64,000 nt of DNA from Actinacidiphila guanduensis. GTDB taxonomy: Bacteria > Actinomycetota > Actinomycetes > Streptomycetales > Streptomycetaceae. The notes under the pieces were generated by a model. That model did no database searches. It was not told where the DNA came from and saw nothing but the letters and a program-made list of their open reading frames with translations. Both the position numbers and the translations under genes were made by a program. The stretch lies in assembly GCF_900103985.1 (NCBI RefSeq), contig NZ_FNIE01000008.1:62001-126000 (forward strand), in the 5' to 3' direction. This document shows, piece after piece, positions 18,622-27,155 of the stretch (position 1 is the stretch's first letter; every line of letters begins with the position of its first letter).

Positions 18622-20298
18622 ATGGCCTTTGTGCGCCTGCTCGGGAACACGCAATGCCGGGGGCCGGACGGAACAGCGGTCGAACTCGGCGCGCCGCGGC
18701 AGCGCGGGGTGTTCGCGATGCTGGCCGTGAACGTGAACGAGGCCGTGACGACGGACAGTCTGATCGACTGGACCTGGGGAAGCGACCCGCCCTCCTCGGC
18801 CCGCAACATCGTGCAGGGCTACATCTCCCGGCTGCGCGGCGCGCTCGAGGCCGCCGGGATGTCGAAGGTGGCCGCGGTACGCCGGGCGCACGGCGGCTAC
18901 GTGCTGGAACTGCCCGTGGAAGCGGTGGACCTGAACGTCTACCGCGACCTGGTGCTGCGGGCCCGGGCCGAGGAGGGCGCCGCCGGAGTGCGGCTGCTGC
19001 GGCAGGCCCTGTCGGTCTGGGAGGACAGCCCGCTCGGCGGTGTGAGCTGCCCGTGGGCCGACCGGATGCGCCGGGTCCTGGAGCTGGAGCGGCTGTCGGT
19101 GCTGGTGGAGTGCCACGAGGCCGAGTTGCGGCTCGGCCGCCACCGCCAACTCCTGGGCGAACTGCGCGCGCTGGCCGACCGCCACGCCGACAACGAGATC
19201 GTCGTGCGCAACCTGATGGCCGCGCTGCACCGTTCGGGCCTGCGCGCCGAGGCGCTGAACGCCTACGCCGACCTGCGCTGGCGGCTCGCCGACCACCTCG
19301 GGGTGGACCCGGGCAGCGAGACGCAGGCCCTGGCCGCCGAGATCCAGGGCGGCCCGGCGGCCGCCCGGTTGCCGAACGCGGCGGCCGGCACCCTGTCGGC
19401 CCCGCCCGCCGCCGACCCGCCGGCCCCCAGCCAACTGCCGCGCGCGGCACGGCTGATCGGCCGCGAGCAGGAAGTCGCCATGCTGGACGGCTCCGTGGCG
19501 GCGGCCGAGTCCGAGCGCAGCCTGCGCGTCATCCAGGGACCGCCGGGCGTGGGCAAGACCGCGCTGGCCGTCCACTGGGCGCACCGGGTCGCCCCCCTCT
19601 TCCCCGATGGGCAGATCTTCGCGGGCATGCACGGCAGCGAGGACGGCTCCATGGCGCAGGGGCCCGAGGACGCCATGCGGTTCGTGCTGCGCAGCCTCGG
19701 CGTGCCCGACCCGGAGGGCTGGGCCTCGCTGGACGAACTGGCCGTGCTCTACCGCAAGGCGGCGGCCGGCCGGCGGCTGCTCATCGTGCTGGACGACCTC
19801 GGCGCGGACGTCTCCGGCGAGTTGCTGCGGGACCTCTGCGATGGTGCGACCGTGGTGGCGACCACCCGCTCGACCGCGCTGCAGGGCAGGCTGCGGTCAT
19901 GGCAGCCGATCCGGCTGGTCCGGCTGCGGGAGCTGAATGCGCGCCAGGCCGAGCGGATGCTCGCGGCGATCCTCGGCGAGGGCCGCGTCGGCGTGGAGGA
20001 GGAGGCGCTGCCGCGGCTGATCCAGGCCAGCGGCCGCACCCCGAAGGCGCTGACGCAGGTGGCCGAGATCGCCCTGAGCCGCCCCCACCTGAGCCTGTGG
20101 GACCTCAGCCGCATCCTGGAGGCCCGATCCGAGGCCCGACCGGGAACACAACCGGGAGCCCGGACGAAGGCCCACCGGGACAACCGGACTGAGGGCCACC
20201 CGGACATCCCGACCGGCGGCCACCCGGATACCCGGACCGCGGCCCATGACAGCGGCCCGCACCCCAACTCCCCGTCCGGGGACGGCATCGGCACCTGA
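18622..20298 (+). CDS. SARP-family transcriptional regulator with NB-ARC ATPase domain
   Basis: Pathway-type activator of the SARP/AfsR class, 558 residues. An OmpR-type winged helix (about 5-95, with SARNIVQGYISRLRGALE) is followed by a BTAD helical domain (about 100-245) and an NB-ARC-type ATPase with Walker A GPPGVGKT (306-313) and Walker B LLIVLDDLG (about 386). The TPR array found in full-length AfsR is absent; instead the last 60 residues are a hydrophilic Thr/Pro/His/Arg-rich tail with HPD repeats. The ATG at 18622 has GGGAG 7-8 bases upstream. It flanks the biosynthetic operon and its stop lies 52 bp from that of the TetR gene. Confidence 0.88.
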   Translation: MAFVRLLGNTQCRGPDGTAVELGAPRQRGVFAMLAVNVNEAVTTDSLIDWTWGSDPPSSARNIVQGYISRLRGALEAAGMSKVAAVRRAHGGYVLELPVEAVDLNVYRDLVLRARAEEGAAGVRLLRQALSVWEDSPLGGVSCPWADRMRRVLELERLSVLVECHEAELRLGRHRQLLGELRALADRHADNEIVVRNLMAALHRSGLRAEALNAYADLRWRLADHLGVDPGSETQALAAEIQGGPAAARLPNAAAGTLSAPPAADPPAPSQLPRAARLIGREQEVAMLDGSVAAAESERSLRVIQGPPGVGKTALAVHWAHRVAPLFPDGQIFAGMHGSEDGSMAQGPEDAMRFVLRSLGVPDPEGWASLDELAVLYRKAAAGRRLLIVLDDLGADVSGELLRDLCDGATVVATTRSTALQGRLRSWQPIRLVRLRELNARQAERMLAAILGEGRVGVEEEALPRLIQASGRTPKALTQVAEIALSRPHLSLWDLSRILEARSEARPGTQPGARTKAHRDNRTEGHPDIPTGGHPDTRTAAHDSGPHPNSPSGDGIGT

Positions 20299-20350
20299 CG
20301 GCACCGCCCGAGGATGCGAAGGACGCCGATCCCGGGCCGTGGGGCCAGGC

Positions 20351-21001
20351 TCAGTACGCGCCCGCGCCCAGTGGCTTGCGGCCCGCCACCGCGAGCGCGT
20401 CGAAGAGCCCTTCCAGCTCGCCCAGCGTCTCGGCGAGCGCTTCCTCCTGGTCCTCCGCGCCGGCGATCGCCATCGCCGACTCGCACAGTGCCCCGTAGAG
20501 CAGGTGGCCGAGCGCGGGGACGGACCGGGTGGCGATGTCGCCCGCCTCCGCGGCCCGCCGGATGCCCTCCTGCATCATCTGCAGGCAGCCGGTGCTCATC
20601 TCGCGGATCGCGTCGGTGCCCAGCGCGCTCGGCGCGTCCAGCAGGGTGATCCGCTGGACATCGGCGGCGAGCACCTCGGCGAGGAAGGCCCGCGCGCCCG
20701 CGTACACCGCCTGCCAGGCGCCCGGCTCCGCGGTCTCCGCCGCCGTGTAGGCACGGGCCACCACCCGGGCCAGCCGCCGCTGCTCGCGCTCGTAGACCGC
20801 CCGGAAGAGGTCCTTCTTGCCGGAGAAGTGGTGGTAGAGCGCGCCCTTGGTCATGTGCGCCTGGCCGCACACCGCGTCCAGGGAGGCCGCGTGGTAACCG
20901 TGCGTGGCGAACTGCTCGCGGGCCGCCGCGAGCAGCGCCTCGATGGTGCTGTCCGAACGCTCGCGCTGTGTGACGTGGGTCCTGCCGCTTGCGGCTGCCA
21001 C
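20351..21001 (-). CDS. TetR-family repressor, last gene of the biosynthetic run
   Basis: 216 residues. The N-terminal helix-turn-helix (about 15-65) reads TIEALLAAAREQFATHGYHAASLDAVCGQAHMTKGALYHHFSGKKDLF; the rest is an all-helical ligand-binding domain. A 19-bp element in its own upstream region (21049-21067) matches 16 of 19 positions with one in front of the DHA2 exporter, so I infer that it represses itself and the exporter and is released by the pathway product. The gene is 96 bp downstream of the dienelactone hydrolase gene and can have its own promoter there. Confidence 0.88.
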   Translation of the reverse strand: MAAASGRTHVTQRERSDSTIEALLAAAREQFATHGYHAASLDAVCGQAHMTKGALYHHFSGKKDLFRAVYEREQRRLARVVARAYTAAETAEPGAWQAVYAGARAFLAEVLAADVQRITLLDAPSALGTDAIREMSTGCLQMMQEGIRRAAEAGDIATRSVPALGHLLYGALCESAMAIAGAEDQEEALAETLGELEGLFDALAVAGRKPLGAGAY

Positions 21002-21048
21002 CGCTCACCTCCCGATCGTGCGCAATACGTCCAGCGTACAGTGGTTTC

Positions 21049-21067
21049 CATTCCGAGGGTACGTAAG
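21049..21067. promoter_or_regulatory. Candidate TetR operator, autoregulatory
   Basis: CATTCCGAGGGTACGTAAG lies 48 bp upstream of the TetR start; 16 of 19 bases match CATTCCTTGGGTATGTAAG before the exporter gene (34731-34749). A second GGTACG follows 9 bp further on. Confidence 0.55.
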
Positions 21068-21097
21068 CTGTGGTACGGGCGCGCGGCCGGGCCAGGT

Positions 21098-21880
21098 CTA
21101 CGAGCTGCCGACCGCCGGGGCGCCCACCCGCCGGGCGAAGGCCAGCACCCGCTGCCAGGCGTCGGCGGACGCGTCGGCGTACTGCGACCGGGCGGCGTCG
21201 AAGAAGCTGTGCGGGGTGCCGGGATAGGTGACCACCTCGTGGTCGACCCCGGCGGCCGCCAGCGCCTCCTCGAACTCGGCCACGTGCCGCGCCGGGATGC
21301 CCGGGTCGTCGCCAGCCATCAGTGCCAGCACCGGGGACTTCAGCTCGGCGGCCCGCGCGGTGGGGCCGGGGGAGCCGTCCGGGCCGGCGGCCGGCCAGCA
21401 GTAGAAGCCCACCACCCCGGCCAGGTCCAGGTCCCGGGCGGCGCCCAGCACGGCGATCCGCCCGCCGATGCAGAAGCCCAGCGTCAGCACCCGCGACGCC
21501 GCGCCGCCCTGCGGGGAGCGGGCGTGGCCGACCGCCGCCGCCAGGTCGGTGTAGATGTTGCGCGGGGTCAAGGTGGCCATGTGGTCGGTGTACGGGAAGT
21601 CCTTGGCCCGCTTGCCGGTGCCCGCCGAGCGGCCGTAGTAGTCGTAGACGAGGGCGCCCAGGCCGTTCTCGGCGAACCGCAGCGCGAGTTCGGTGTAGAA
21701 GCCGTACAGGCCGCGCACGTCGGGCAGGATCACCACGGTGGTGTCGCTGCCGTCCTGGGGCGCGGCGGCGAAGGCGCCGAACACGTTGCCGTCGGCGGCC
21801 GTGAGCTCCAGGTACGCGGACCGGGTGGACGCGTCCTTGTCGGCGGGTACCGGCGGGACCGCGTCCTCGTCGAAGCACAT
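21098..21880 (-). CDS. Dienelactone hydrolase-family protein
   Basis: Alpha/beta hydrolase of the dienelactone hydrolase family, 260 residues, cytoplasmic. The catalytic triad is visible: C137 in GFCIGG, Asp 191 or 192 in MAGDDPG and H224 in TPHSFFD. Such enzymes open lactones or activated esters; here it may process or detoxify a pathway intermediate. The ATG at 21880 has AGGAAGGGA about 10 bases upstream; a GTG at 21907 has none. It follows the DUF4873 gene by 85 bp and precedes the TetR gene, so it belongs to the same run. Confidence 0.85.
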   Translation of the reverse strand: MCFDEDAVPPVPADKDASTRSAYLELTAADGNVFGAFAAAPQDGSDTTVVILPDVRGLYGFYTELALRFAENGLGALVYDYYGRSAGTGKRAKDFPYTDHMATLTPRNIYTDLAAAVGHARSPQGGAASRVLTLGFCIGGRIAVLGAARDLDLAGVVGFYCWPAAGPDGSPGPTARAAELKSPVLALMAGDDPGIPARHVAEFEEALAAAGVDHEVVTYPGTPHSFFDAARSQYADASADAWQRVLAFARRVGAPAVGSS

Positions 21881-21965
21881 GCGGGGTCGTTCCCTTCCTC
21901 TGTTCACTGGTGGTGCATGACGTGCTGGTGCTGCGCTGCTGGGCTGCCCGGCGGCCGCGGGCGGT

Positions 21966-22286
21966 TCAGTGGTCGTCGGCGGGCTCGACGTCCTCCACGC
22001 CGAAGGGGACGTGGAACGGGGGCGCGCTCTCTCCCTCGATGCGGTAACGATTCCACAGGTCGGGTTCGCCGATGCGCCCTTCGGCGAACCCCTCCTCCGT
22101 GCGGAGGATGACGGCCGCCCCGCGGTCGCCCACCAGCCGGGTCAGTGCCTCGTCGGCCGCCAGCCGGCCGTACCAGCGGTACCGCCCGTCCAGCGGCTGG
22201 AACTGCCCGAGCAGCCGGGCGCGGGTCGCGAAGCGCTCCTCGCCCACGATCACCACCGCGGGGCCGTCGTAGCCGTCGTCCTCCAT
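21966..22286 (-). CDS. DUF4873-domain protein
   Basis: 106 residues from the ATG at 22286. The beta-rich sequence (GPAVVIVGEERFATRARLLG, then RYRWYGRLAADEALTRLVGDRGAAVILRTEEG and GRIGEPDLWNRYRIEGESAPPF) fits DUF4873, a domain of unknown function that in other actinomycetes is often fused to flavin monooxygenases. Here it stands alone, next to an AurF-like oxygenase, so an accessory role in oxidation or substrate binding is possible. The start is chosen because the upstream frame is poor and conserved sequence begins at once. Confidence 0.72.
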   Translation of the reverse strand: MEDDGYDGPAVVIVGEERFATRARLLGQFQPLDGRYRWYGRLAADEALTRLVGDRGAAVILRTEEGFAEGRIGEPDLWNRYRIEGESAPPFHVPFGVEDVEPADDH

Positions 22287-22383
22287 GTCGCTCCTCGTCG
22301 CTCCTCGTGTGCCGGGGCGCACGGCCCGGCCGTTCAACCGGTGGGTATTGGGTGGCTGGTGCGTTGCAGGCGCGCGGACGCGC

Positions 22384-23325
22384 TCAGTGCGCCTTGTCCG
22401 GCAGCCAGCCCGCCTCGGCCCACACCTTCTCGGACTTGCCGCCGATCAGGCCGATCGACTGGTAGTACGGGGCGATCCGCTCGGCCCCGTAGGCGCCGTT
22501 GGCCTTCGCGATCGGGTTGCTGCGCCCGGCCGCCACGGCCTCCTTGGGGTCGATGCCGGCCCGCTCGTACATCAGCGGGTTGTAGCGGTCGTGCCGGATC
22601 GTCTTGACCACACTGGCCAGGAAGTTGCGCAGCATCTCCAGCTTGCGCTTGGAGAGGGTGGGCACGAACCGCTCCAACTCGGTGCGGGCGAAGCTGATGT
22701 GCCGCGCCTCCTCCACCACGTGGATACGGGCGACCGCGCGGACCACCGGCTGGACCGTCTCGTCGTTGGCCTGCTCGCGCTGGAAGCGGTCGAAGAACTC
22801 CTCGGTGAGCAGGATCATCGCCCACAGGGCCGGCACCGGCGCGAAAGTCTTCAGCAGCAGGCCGTTGCGGTGGGTCTTGGGGGAGACCGGGTAGAAGTCG
22901 ATGCCGATCTTCTCCGCCAGCCGGGCGAACATGATCATGTGGCGGACCTCGTCGGCCACCTCGGTGATCGCGAACTGCACCTGGGGGCTGCTGATGTCGC
23001 GCTTGTAGGCGTACCGCGACACCAGGTGCATCAGGATGTGCTCGGTCCACACGCCCGCGGCCAGCGAGGAGCCCAGCTCCTCCCGGCTGAGCAGCAGCTT
23101 CTGCTCCTGGGTCAGCGACGCGTAGAGGTCGGTGCCGTAGATCGATATGCGCTTCTCGGGCAGGAACCACTTGCCGTCCTCCAGCGGCTGGTCCCAGTCG
23201 ATGTCGACACGCGGGTCGTAGGAGTGCTTGGCGGACGCGATGAGCAGCTGCGCCGCCTTCTTCGTCTGCCGGGCGAGCGGGTCCGCGTCGCGGCGCCGCT
23301 CACCCGGTGTGGTGGCTGTCGTCAT
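22384..23325 (-). CDS. AurF-type non-haem diiron oxygenase
   Basis: Predicted dioxygen-activating diiron enzyme of the family that includes p-aminobenzoate N-oxygenase AurF and CmlI, which oxidise amines to nitro groups; other members hydroxylate carbon. All seven AurF-type ligands can be placed in the 313-residue product: E95 (WTEH), E126 and H129 (DEVRH), E175 or E176 (LLTEEF), and H202, E206, H209 in the HXXXEXXH pattern (HVVEEARH). The extra histidine separates it from ordinary R2-like proteins. Start ATG 23325 overlaps the stop of the E1-like gene (ATGA), so the two are translationally coupled. The substrate may be ACP-bound. No reductase gene is nearby. Confidence 0.85.
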   Translation of the reverse strand: MTTATTPGERRRDADPLARQTKKAAQLLIASAKHSYDPRVDIDWDQPLEDGKWFLPEKRISIYGTDLYASLTQEQKLLLSREELGSSLAAGVWTEHILMHLVSRYAYKRDISSPQVQFAITEVADEVRHMIMFARLAEKIGIDFYPVSPKTHRNGLLLKTFAPVPALWAMILLTEEFFDRFQREQANDETVQPVVRAVARIHVVEEARHISFARTELERFVPTLSKRKLEMLRNFLASVVKTIRHDRYNPLMYERAGIDPKEAVAAGRSNPIAKANGAYGAERIAPYYQSIGLIGGKSEKVWAEAGWLPDKAH

Positions 23326-24206
23326 GGGGTGTGCTCCTGCTCCTTCGGGGTGGGCCGGGGTGCGGGTGAGACAAGGCTGTGGACGTCGAGCGTCAGGGTG
23401 TCCCGCACCGGGTTGCCGGCCAGCACCTCCACCACGTAGCGGCTGGCGATCACGCCGAACAGGTGGGAGGCGTAGACCAGTTGGGGGACGCTGTACTCGG
23501 CCTCGCCGCGGTGCGCGGTGATGTCGGCGATCAGGTCGGCGGGCACGATCTCGCGCGGGATGATCCGCAGCAGCAGGTTCCACAGCGTCTCGGTCGCCAG
23601 GTCCTGCTCGGTCACCTCGCCGGCCAGGGGCTCGGTCTCGACCCGGTAGTCGTAGTAGCGCACGTGCTGGGTGCCGGACATGTCGTAGCCGGAGACGACC
23701 GGCACGCGCAGCCGGGCCGCCTCGGCGTGCAGGGTGTACTTCGCCTGCCAGCCCTTGGCGGTGGTGACGTCCACGCCGTCCACCACCGCGTCCACGCCGT
23801 CCAGCAGCAGCGCGGCGTTGTCGGCCTGCACGCCGGCGGTGTCCACCACGACCTGGGCGTACGGGTTGATGGCGCGTACCCGGTCGGCGCCGACGTCGGC
23901 CTTGTTGCGGTCGAGGTCGGCCAGGGTGGCGCTCTGGCGGTTGAGGTTGTTCAGCTCGTAGGTGCCGGGCTCGGTGAGCACGAAGCCGCCCACGCCCAGC
24001 CGGGCCAGCGGCTCGATCGCGGCCCCGCCGGTGGAGCCGCAGCCGGCCACCAGGACCCGCGCGGTGCGCAGCCGGGCCTGCACCGCCTCGGGGATCAGCC
24101 CCCGGTTGCGCTCGGTGAACTCCCGGTAGAACGCGTCCGCGTCCCCGGGCACACCCTCGGGAACACCGTCGCGGACGCCGCCGGGAGCAGCTGTACTGCT
24201 GGTCAT
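23322..24206 (-). CDS. ThiF/E1-like adenylating protein without zinc or transfer cysteines
   Basis: Rossmann-type E1-like protein (294 residues) of the ThiF/MoeB/HesA superfamily, which adenylate carboxylates with ATP. The nucleotide loop is GCGSTG (55-60) with the downstream hallmark NNLNRQSATLADLDRNKAD, where R90, Q91 and K102 are the expected ATP-contacting residues, and VVDGVDV. It holds one cysteine only (C56 in the loop), so it lacks the CxxC zinc pairs of ThiF/MoeB and any thioester-forming cysteine. It therefore more likely only activates a carboxylate, as MccB or TcdA-type members do. No ubiquitin-like partner with a GG end is encoded nearby. ATGA overlaps link it to both neighbours. 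Confidence 0.8.
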   Translation of the reverse strand: MTSSTAAPGGVRDGVPEGVPGDADAFYREFTERNRGLIPEAVQARLRTARVLVAGCGSTGGAAIEPLARLGVGGFVLTEPGTYELNNLNRQSATLADLDRNKADVGADRVRAINPYAQVVVDTAGVQADNAALLLDGVDAVVDGVDVTTAKGWQAKYTLHAEAARLRVPVVSGYDMSGTQHVRYYDYRVETEPLAGEVTEQDLATETLWNLLLRIIPREIVPADLIADITAHRGEAEYSVPQLVYASHLFGVIASRYVVEVLAGNPVRDTLTLDVHSLVSPAPRPTPKEQEHTP

Positions 24207-25198
24207 ATCCGTACCCTTCTGATGGTGCCCTCGACCGTGGCGACCAGGTTCTTGAAGCCGGCCAGCGGGTCGGCGGCGGTCAGCGCCCGCTCCAGCCAGC
24301 CGATGAGCCGGTCCAGCTCCTCCCCGCCCGGGGCCCGCGCCACGAACGGCTTGACCACGTCGCGGGTCACATAGAGCGGGAAGTGGAGGTCGGTGTGCGG
24401 CAGCGAGGGCGCGGTGCCCTCGATGACGGTGATGTCCCTCAGGCTGCGGGTGAGCCGGCGGATCGCCAGCCCCTCCTCGCCGTCGCCGACCAGGTAGCGC
24501 GGGGCCGGGTCGAGCGCCCGCAGCGTCCGGTAGAAGGCGAGCATCATCTCCAGCGAGACCCGCAGCCGCGTCGCCGCCGAGGCGTCCTGCTCCGAGCCGC
24601 GCTGCACCAGCCGCTTGACCTCCCAGACCTCGTCGCTGTGCACCGAGTCCGGCACGGGCACGTGGTCGAAGAAGTTCACCCCGTGCGCCACCTCGGCCGG
24701 GAAGGGCCGGCGGGCGGGGTGGGTCAGCGGCAGCGGCTGCTCGTCGGTGGTGCCGACGTAGGAGACGTAGCGCAGGATCGCGCCGGTCTCCTCGCGCAGC
24801 GCCATGACGTGCACCTCCTCGCCGTGGTCGTCGTGCGGTTCGGCGAACAGGGCGCTGCCGTACGCGATCTCGTCGCTGGCGAAGCGCAGCCGCAGGTACT
24901 GGGCGAGCCGGAAGCCGTAGATCATCAGCCGGTAGCGGTCGGGCAGCCCCGACTGCGGGACGGCCAGCACGGTCAGGCCGTCCGGGCGGCGCGCCACGTA
25001 GAGCGGGTCGCACCGGTCCACCAGGCCGCGCAGGCTGATCCGGTCGTGCATCGCCGTCAGGTCGGCGACGTAGCGGCTGCGGCGCCCGGCGAGCCGGGCG
25101 TCCTCGGCGGCGGCCACGTCCGTGACGGCGTCCGCGGCGGTGGGCGGCACCGGGACCGCCGCCGCGGCGACGGCGGTCCCGGCCGGGCCTGCGGTCAC
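24203..25198 (-). CDS. Unrecognised 331-residue protein, possibly acyltransferase-like
   Basis: I do not recognise the family with confidence. After an Ala/Val/Pro-rich lead (about 1-30) comes a globular alpha/beta domain. The stretch around EEVHVMALREETGAILRYVSYVG, followed by a Pro-rich FPAEVAHGVNFF, looks like the strand-turn-strand core of autoinducer-synthase or N-acyl-amino-acid-synthase GNAT folds, but no acyl-CoA loop is clear. The second half is helical (EVKRLVQRGSEQDASAATRLRVSLEMMLAFYRTLRAL). Start GTG 25198 overlaps the dehydrogenase stop (GTGA) and its stop overlaps the E1-like start (ATGA), so strict co-translation with both suggests a shared step or complex. Confidence 0.7.
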   Translation of the reverse strand: MTAGPAGTAVAAAAVPVPPTAADAVTDVAAAEDARLAGRRSRYVADLTAMHDRISLRGLVDRCDPLYVARRPDGLTVLAVPQSGLPDRYRLMIYGFRLAQYLRLRFASDEIAYGSALFAEPHDDHGEEVHVMALREETGAILRYVSYVGTTDEQPLPLTHPARRPFPAEVAHGVNFFDHVPVPDSVHSDEVWEVKRLVQRGSEQDASAATRLRVSLEMMLAFYRTLRALDPAPRYLVGDGEEGLAIRRLTRSLRDITVIEGTAPSLPHTDLHFPLYVTRDVVKPFVARAPGGEELDRLIGWLERALTAADPLAGFKNLVATVEGTIRRVRI

Positions 25199-26496
25199 AC
25201 CCGCCGTCCGTACAGGGAGCCGGTGATCGCCAGGGCCAGCACCTCCGGGGTGCCCTCGTAGATCCGGGCGCCGAAGGACTCGCGGACCAGCTTCTCCACG
25301 TGGTTCTCCCGGCAGTAGCCGCGGGCGCCCAGGATCGACATGGCCTCCTCGGCCACCTCGATCGCCGCCCGGTCGGCGAACAGCTTGGCCACCGCCGGGC
25401 CGTAGACCGGCGCCGGCAGCATGTTGTCGGCCTGGTAGGCCGCCTGCAGGTACAGCAGCCGGGACGCCTCCACCTTCGCCGACATCTCGGCCAGCTTGCG
25501 GGCGGTGAACTGGTGCTCCCACAGGGGCTTGCCGGCCTGCACGCGCTCGCCGGCGAACTCCCGGGCGTACTCCAGGGCGCCGCGGGCCACACCGGTGGAG
25601 ATCGCGGCCACGATCGAGCGGGCCTGGTTGGACTGCACCGACAGGTAGTTCCAGCCGTTGCCCTCGCCGAGGACGACGTTCTCGGCGGGCACCACCACGT
25701 CCTCGAAGGTCAGCGTGGTGCCCAGGCAGGCCCGGTAGCCCATCTTGTCGGCGACCGCGCCGCGGGTGACGCCCTCGCTGTCCAGCGGCACGACGAAGAC
25801 GGTCAGGCCGGTGGCGCCGGGGTTGCCCTCGATGTTGGCGAACACCGTGGCCCACTGGGCCACCTTGCCGTTGGTGATGAAGCGCTTGATGCCGTTGAGC
25901 ACGTAGCCGTCGCCGTCCCTGCGGGCGGTCATCACATCGGCGGCCAGCTCGGCGTTCTCGGGTATGAGCAGGTCGCAGCCGGAGACCTCCTCGGTGATGC
26001 CGTTGCAGGCGAGCACCGGCTCGTCGCCGAGGAAGGGCGGCAGGAAGCGGGCCTGCAGCTGCTGGTCGCCGGAGAACAGCACGGAGGTCTGGCCCAGCAT
26101 GGAGGCGCCGAAGATCAGCGCGGTGCTGGCGCACACCGAGGCCAGCTCCTCCATGGCGACGGCCACACCGAGCACGCCCATGCCGCGGCCGCCGAAGTCC
26201 TTGGGGATGGTCAGGCGCAGCAATCCCAGCTCGTGGCCGAGGCGCACCATCTCCCAGTCGAACTCGTCGTGCGGCGCCAGGTCGTTCTCCAGCACCCGCG
26301 GCTTGACCACGGTCTGGGCGAACTCGCGGACCTCGTCGCGCAGTTCCTCCACGTCCGGCGGGAGGTCGAAGATCGAGGGCATGGCGGCGGCCTTGAGCGC
26401 CCGCAGGTCGGACAGGGTCGGCGCGTTGGGGACGGGGCCGGTGGGCACCGCGGAGGTGCCGAGGGAACCGGCGGTGGTCACAGGGCTATCGGTCAC
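25195..26496 (-). CDS. Acyl-CoA (or acyl-ACP) dehydrogenase
   Basis: FAD-dependent dehydrogenase, 433 residues, that would introduce an alpha,beta double bond in an acyl thioester. N-terminal helical, middle beta and C-terminal helical domains follow in the usual order; the flavin/substrate segment ACNGITEEVSGCD and the C-terminal GARGYCRENHVEKLVRE are typical. The catalytic base is E414 in IYEGTPEV, the canonical position. The first 35 residues are a Pro/Thr-rich extension. With a FAAL and an ACP in the same operon, the natural substrate may be ACP-bound. No electron-transfer flavoprotein gene is nearby, so it presumably uses the housekeeping one. Confidence 0.92.
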   Translation of the reverse strand: MTDSPVTTAGSLGTSAVPTGPVPNAPTLSDLRALKAAAMPSIFDLPPDVEELRDEVREFAQTVVKPRVLENDLAPHDEFDWEMVRLGHELGLLRLTIPKDFGGRGMGVLGVAVAMEELASVCASTALIFGASMLGQTSVLFSGDQQLQARFLPPFLGDEPVLACNGITEEVSGCDLLIPENAELAADVMTARRDGDGYVLNGIKRFITNGKVAQWATVFANIEGNPGATGLTVFVVPLDSEGVTRGAVADKMGYRACLGTTLTFEDVVVPAENVVLGEGNGWNYLSVQSNQARSIVAAISTGVARGALEYAREFAGERVQAGKPLWEHQFTARKLAEMSAKVEASRLLYLQAAYQADNMLPAPVYGPAVAKLFADRAAIEVAEEAMSILGARGYCRENHVEKLVRESFGARIYEGTPEVLALAITGSLYGRRV

Positions 26497-26643
26497 AGCT
26501 GGACTCTCTTCGCGTCGGGCGTCAGGGATGCGGTGGCGGACCGGGTAGGGCGGTGCCGGTGTGTCCGCGTGCGGCGGTGGTACGGCGGCGTACTGCGGCG
26601 GCAGGGCGGCGATACGTGCTGCGGCCGCGCGGCCTGAAGGGCC

Positions 26644-27021
26644 TCAGGCGGAGGCTGCGGTCAGCCGCCGGTGGTACTCGCGGCCGAGCACCGGCAGCAG
26701 GGCGCCCAGCTGCCGCACCGCGGTGACCTTGCCCTTGACGGCCAGGCCGTGCTCGACGATGGCGCGCGGCAGCGGCAGCTGCCCGAGCAGCACCGCGTGC
26801 AGGGCGTCGGTCTCGCCCTCCAGCCGGACGGTGGCGGCCTGCGCGCCCTCGGCCACCTCGTCCTTGTCGATGCGCAGTGCGACCTGCGGGCCGGTCAGCG
26901 CGAGCTGGAGCGAGAAGTCGCTCTCCTTGAGGGCGGCGGCGAAGGCCGCGTCGTTCAGGGCCGCCCGGGCGGCGTCGGCGAGGACCGCCTGGGCCTCGGC
27001 TGCGGTGGCGTGGACAGTCAC
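26644..27021 (-). CDS. SCP2 (sterol-carrier-like) domain protein
   Basis: 125-residue soluble protein that fits a single SCP2-like lipid-binding domain: strands in DFSLQLALTGPQVALRI and AQAATVRLEGETDALHAVLLGQLPLPRAIVEHGLAVKGKVTAVRQLGALL, with the characteristic pattern of a 'dA..lL.G.l....a...G.l...G' stretch. Such domains bind acyl chains or other hydrophobic ligands, so it may hold a lipid intermediate of the pathway. GTG at 27021 is preceded by GGAAAGG. The gene lies between the GMC oxidoreductase (134 bp) and the dehydrogenase (147 bp); these are among the longest gaps in the run. Confidence 0.6.
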   Translation of the reverse strand: MTVHATAAEAQAVLADAARAALNDAAFAAALKESDFSLQLALTGPQVALRIDKDEVAEGAQAATVRLEGETDALHAVLLGQLPLPRAIVEHGLAVKGKVTAVRQLGALLPVLGREYHRRLTAASA

Positions 27022-27155
27022 GGGGGATGGCCTTTCCGGTGAGGAGTTCGCGGGACGGGTGCTCGGTGACGAGTGGGGATGCGAGGGGACGGGACGCGAG
27101 CGGTGGAGACCTGGGCGGGTGGGCCGGTACGGGGCCCTGCGGGCCCGGACCGCGT

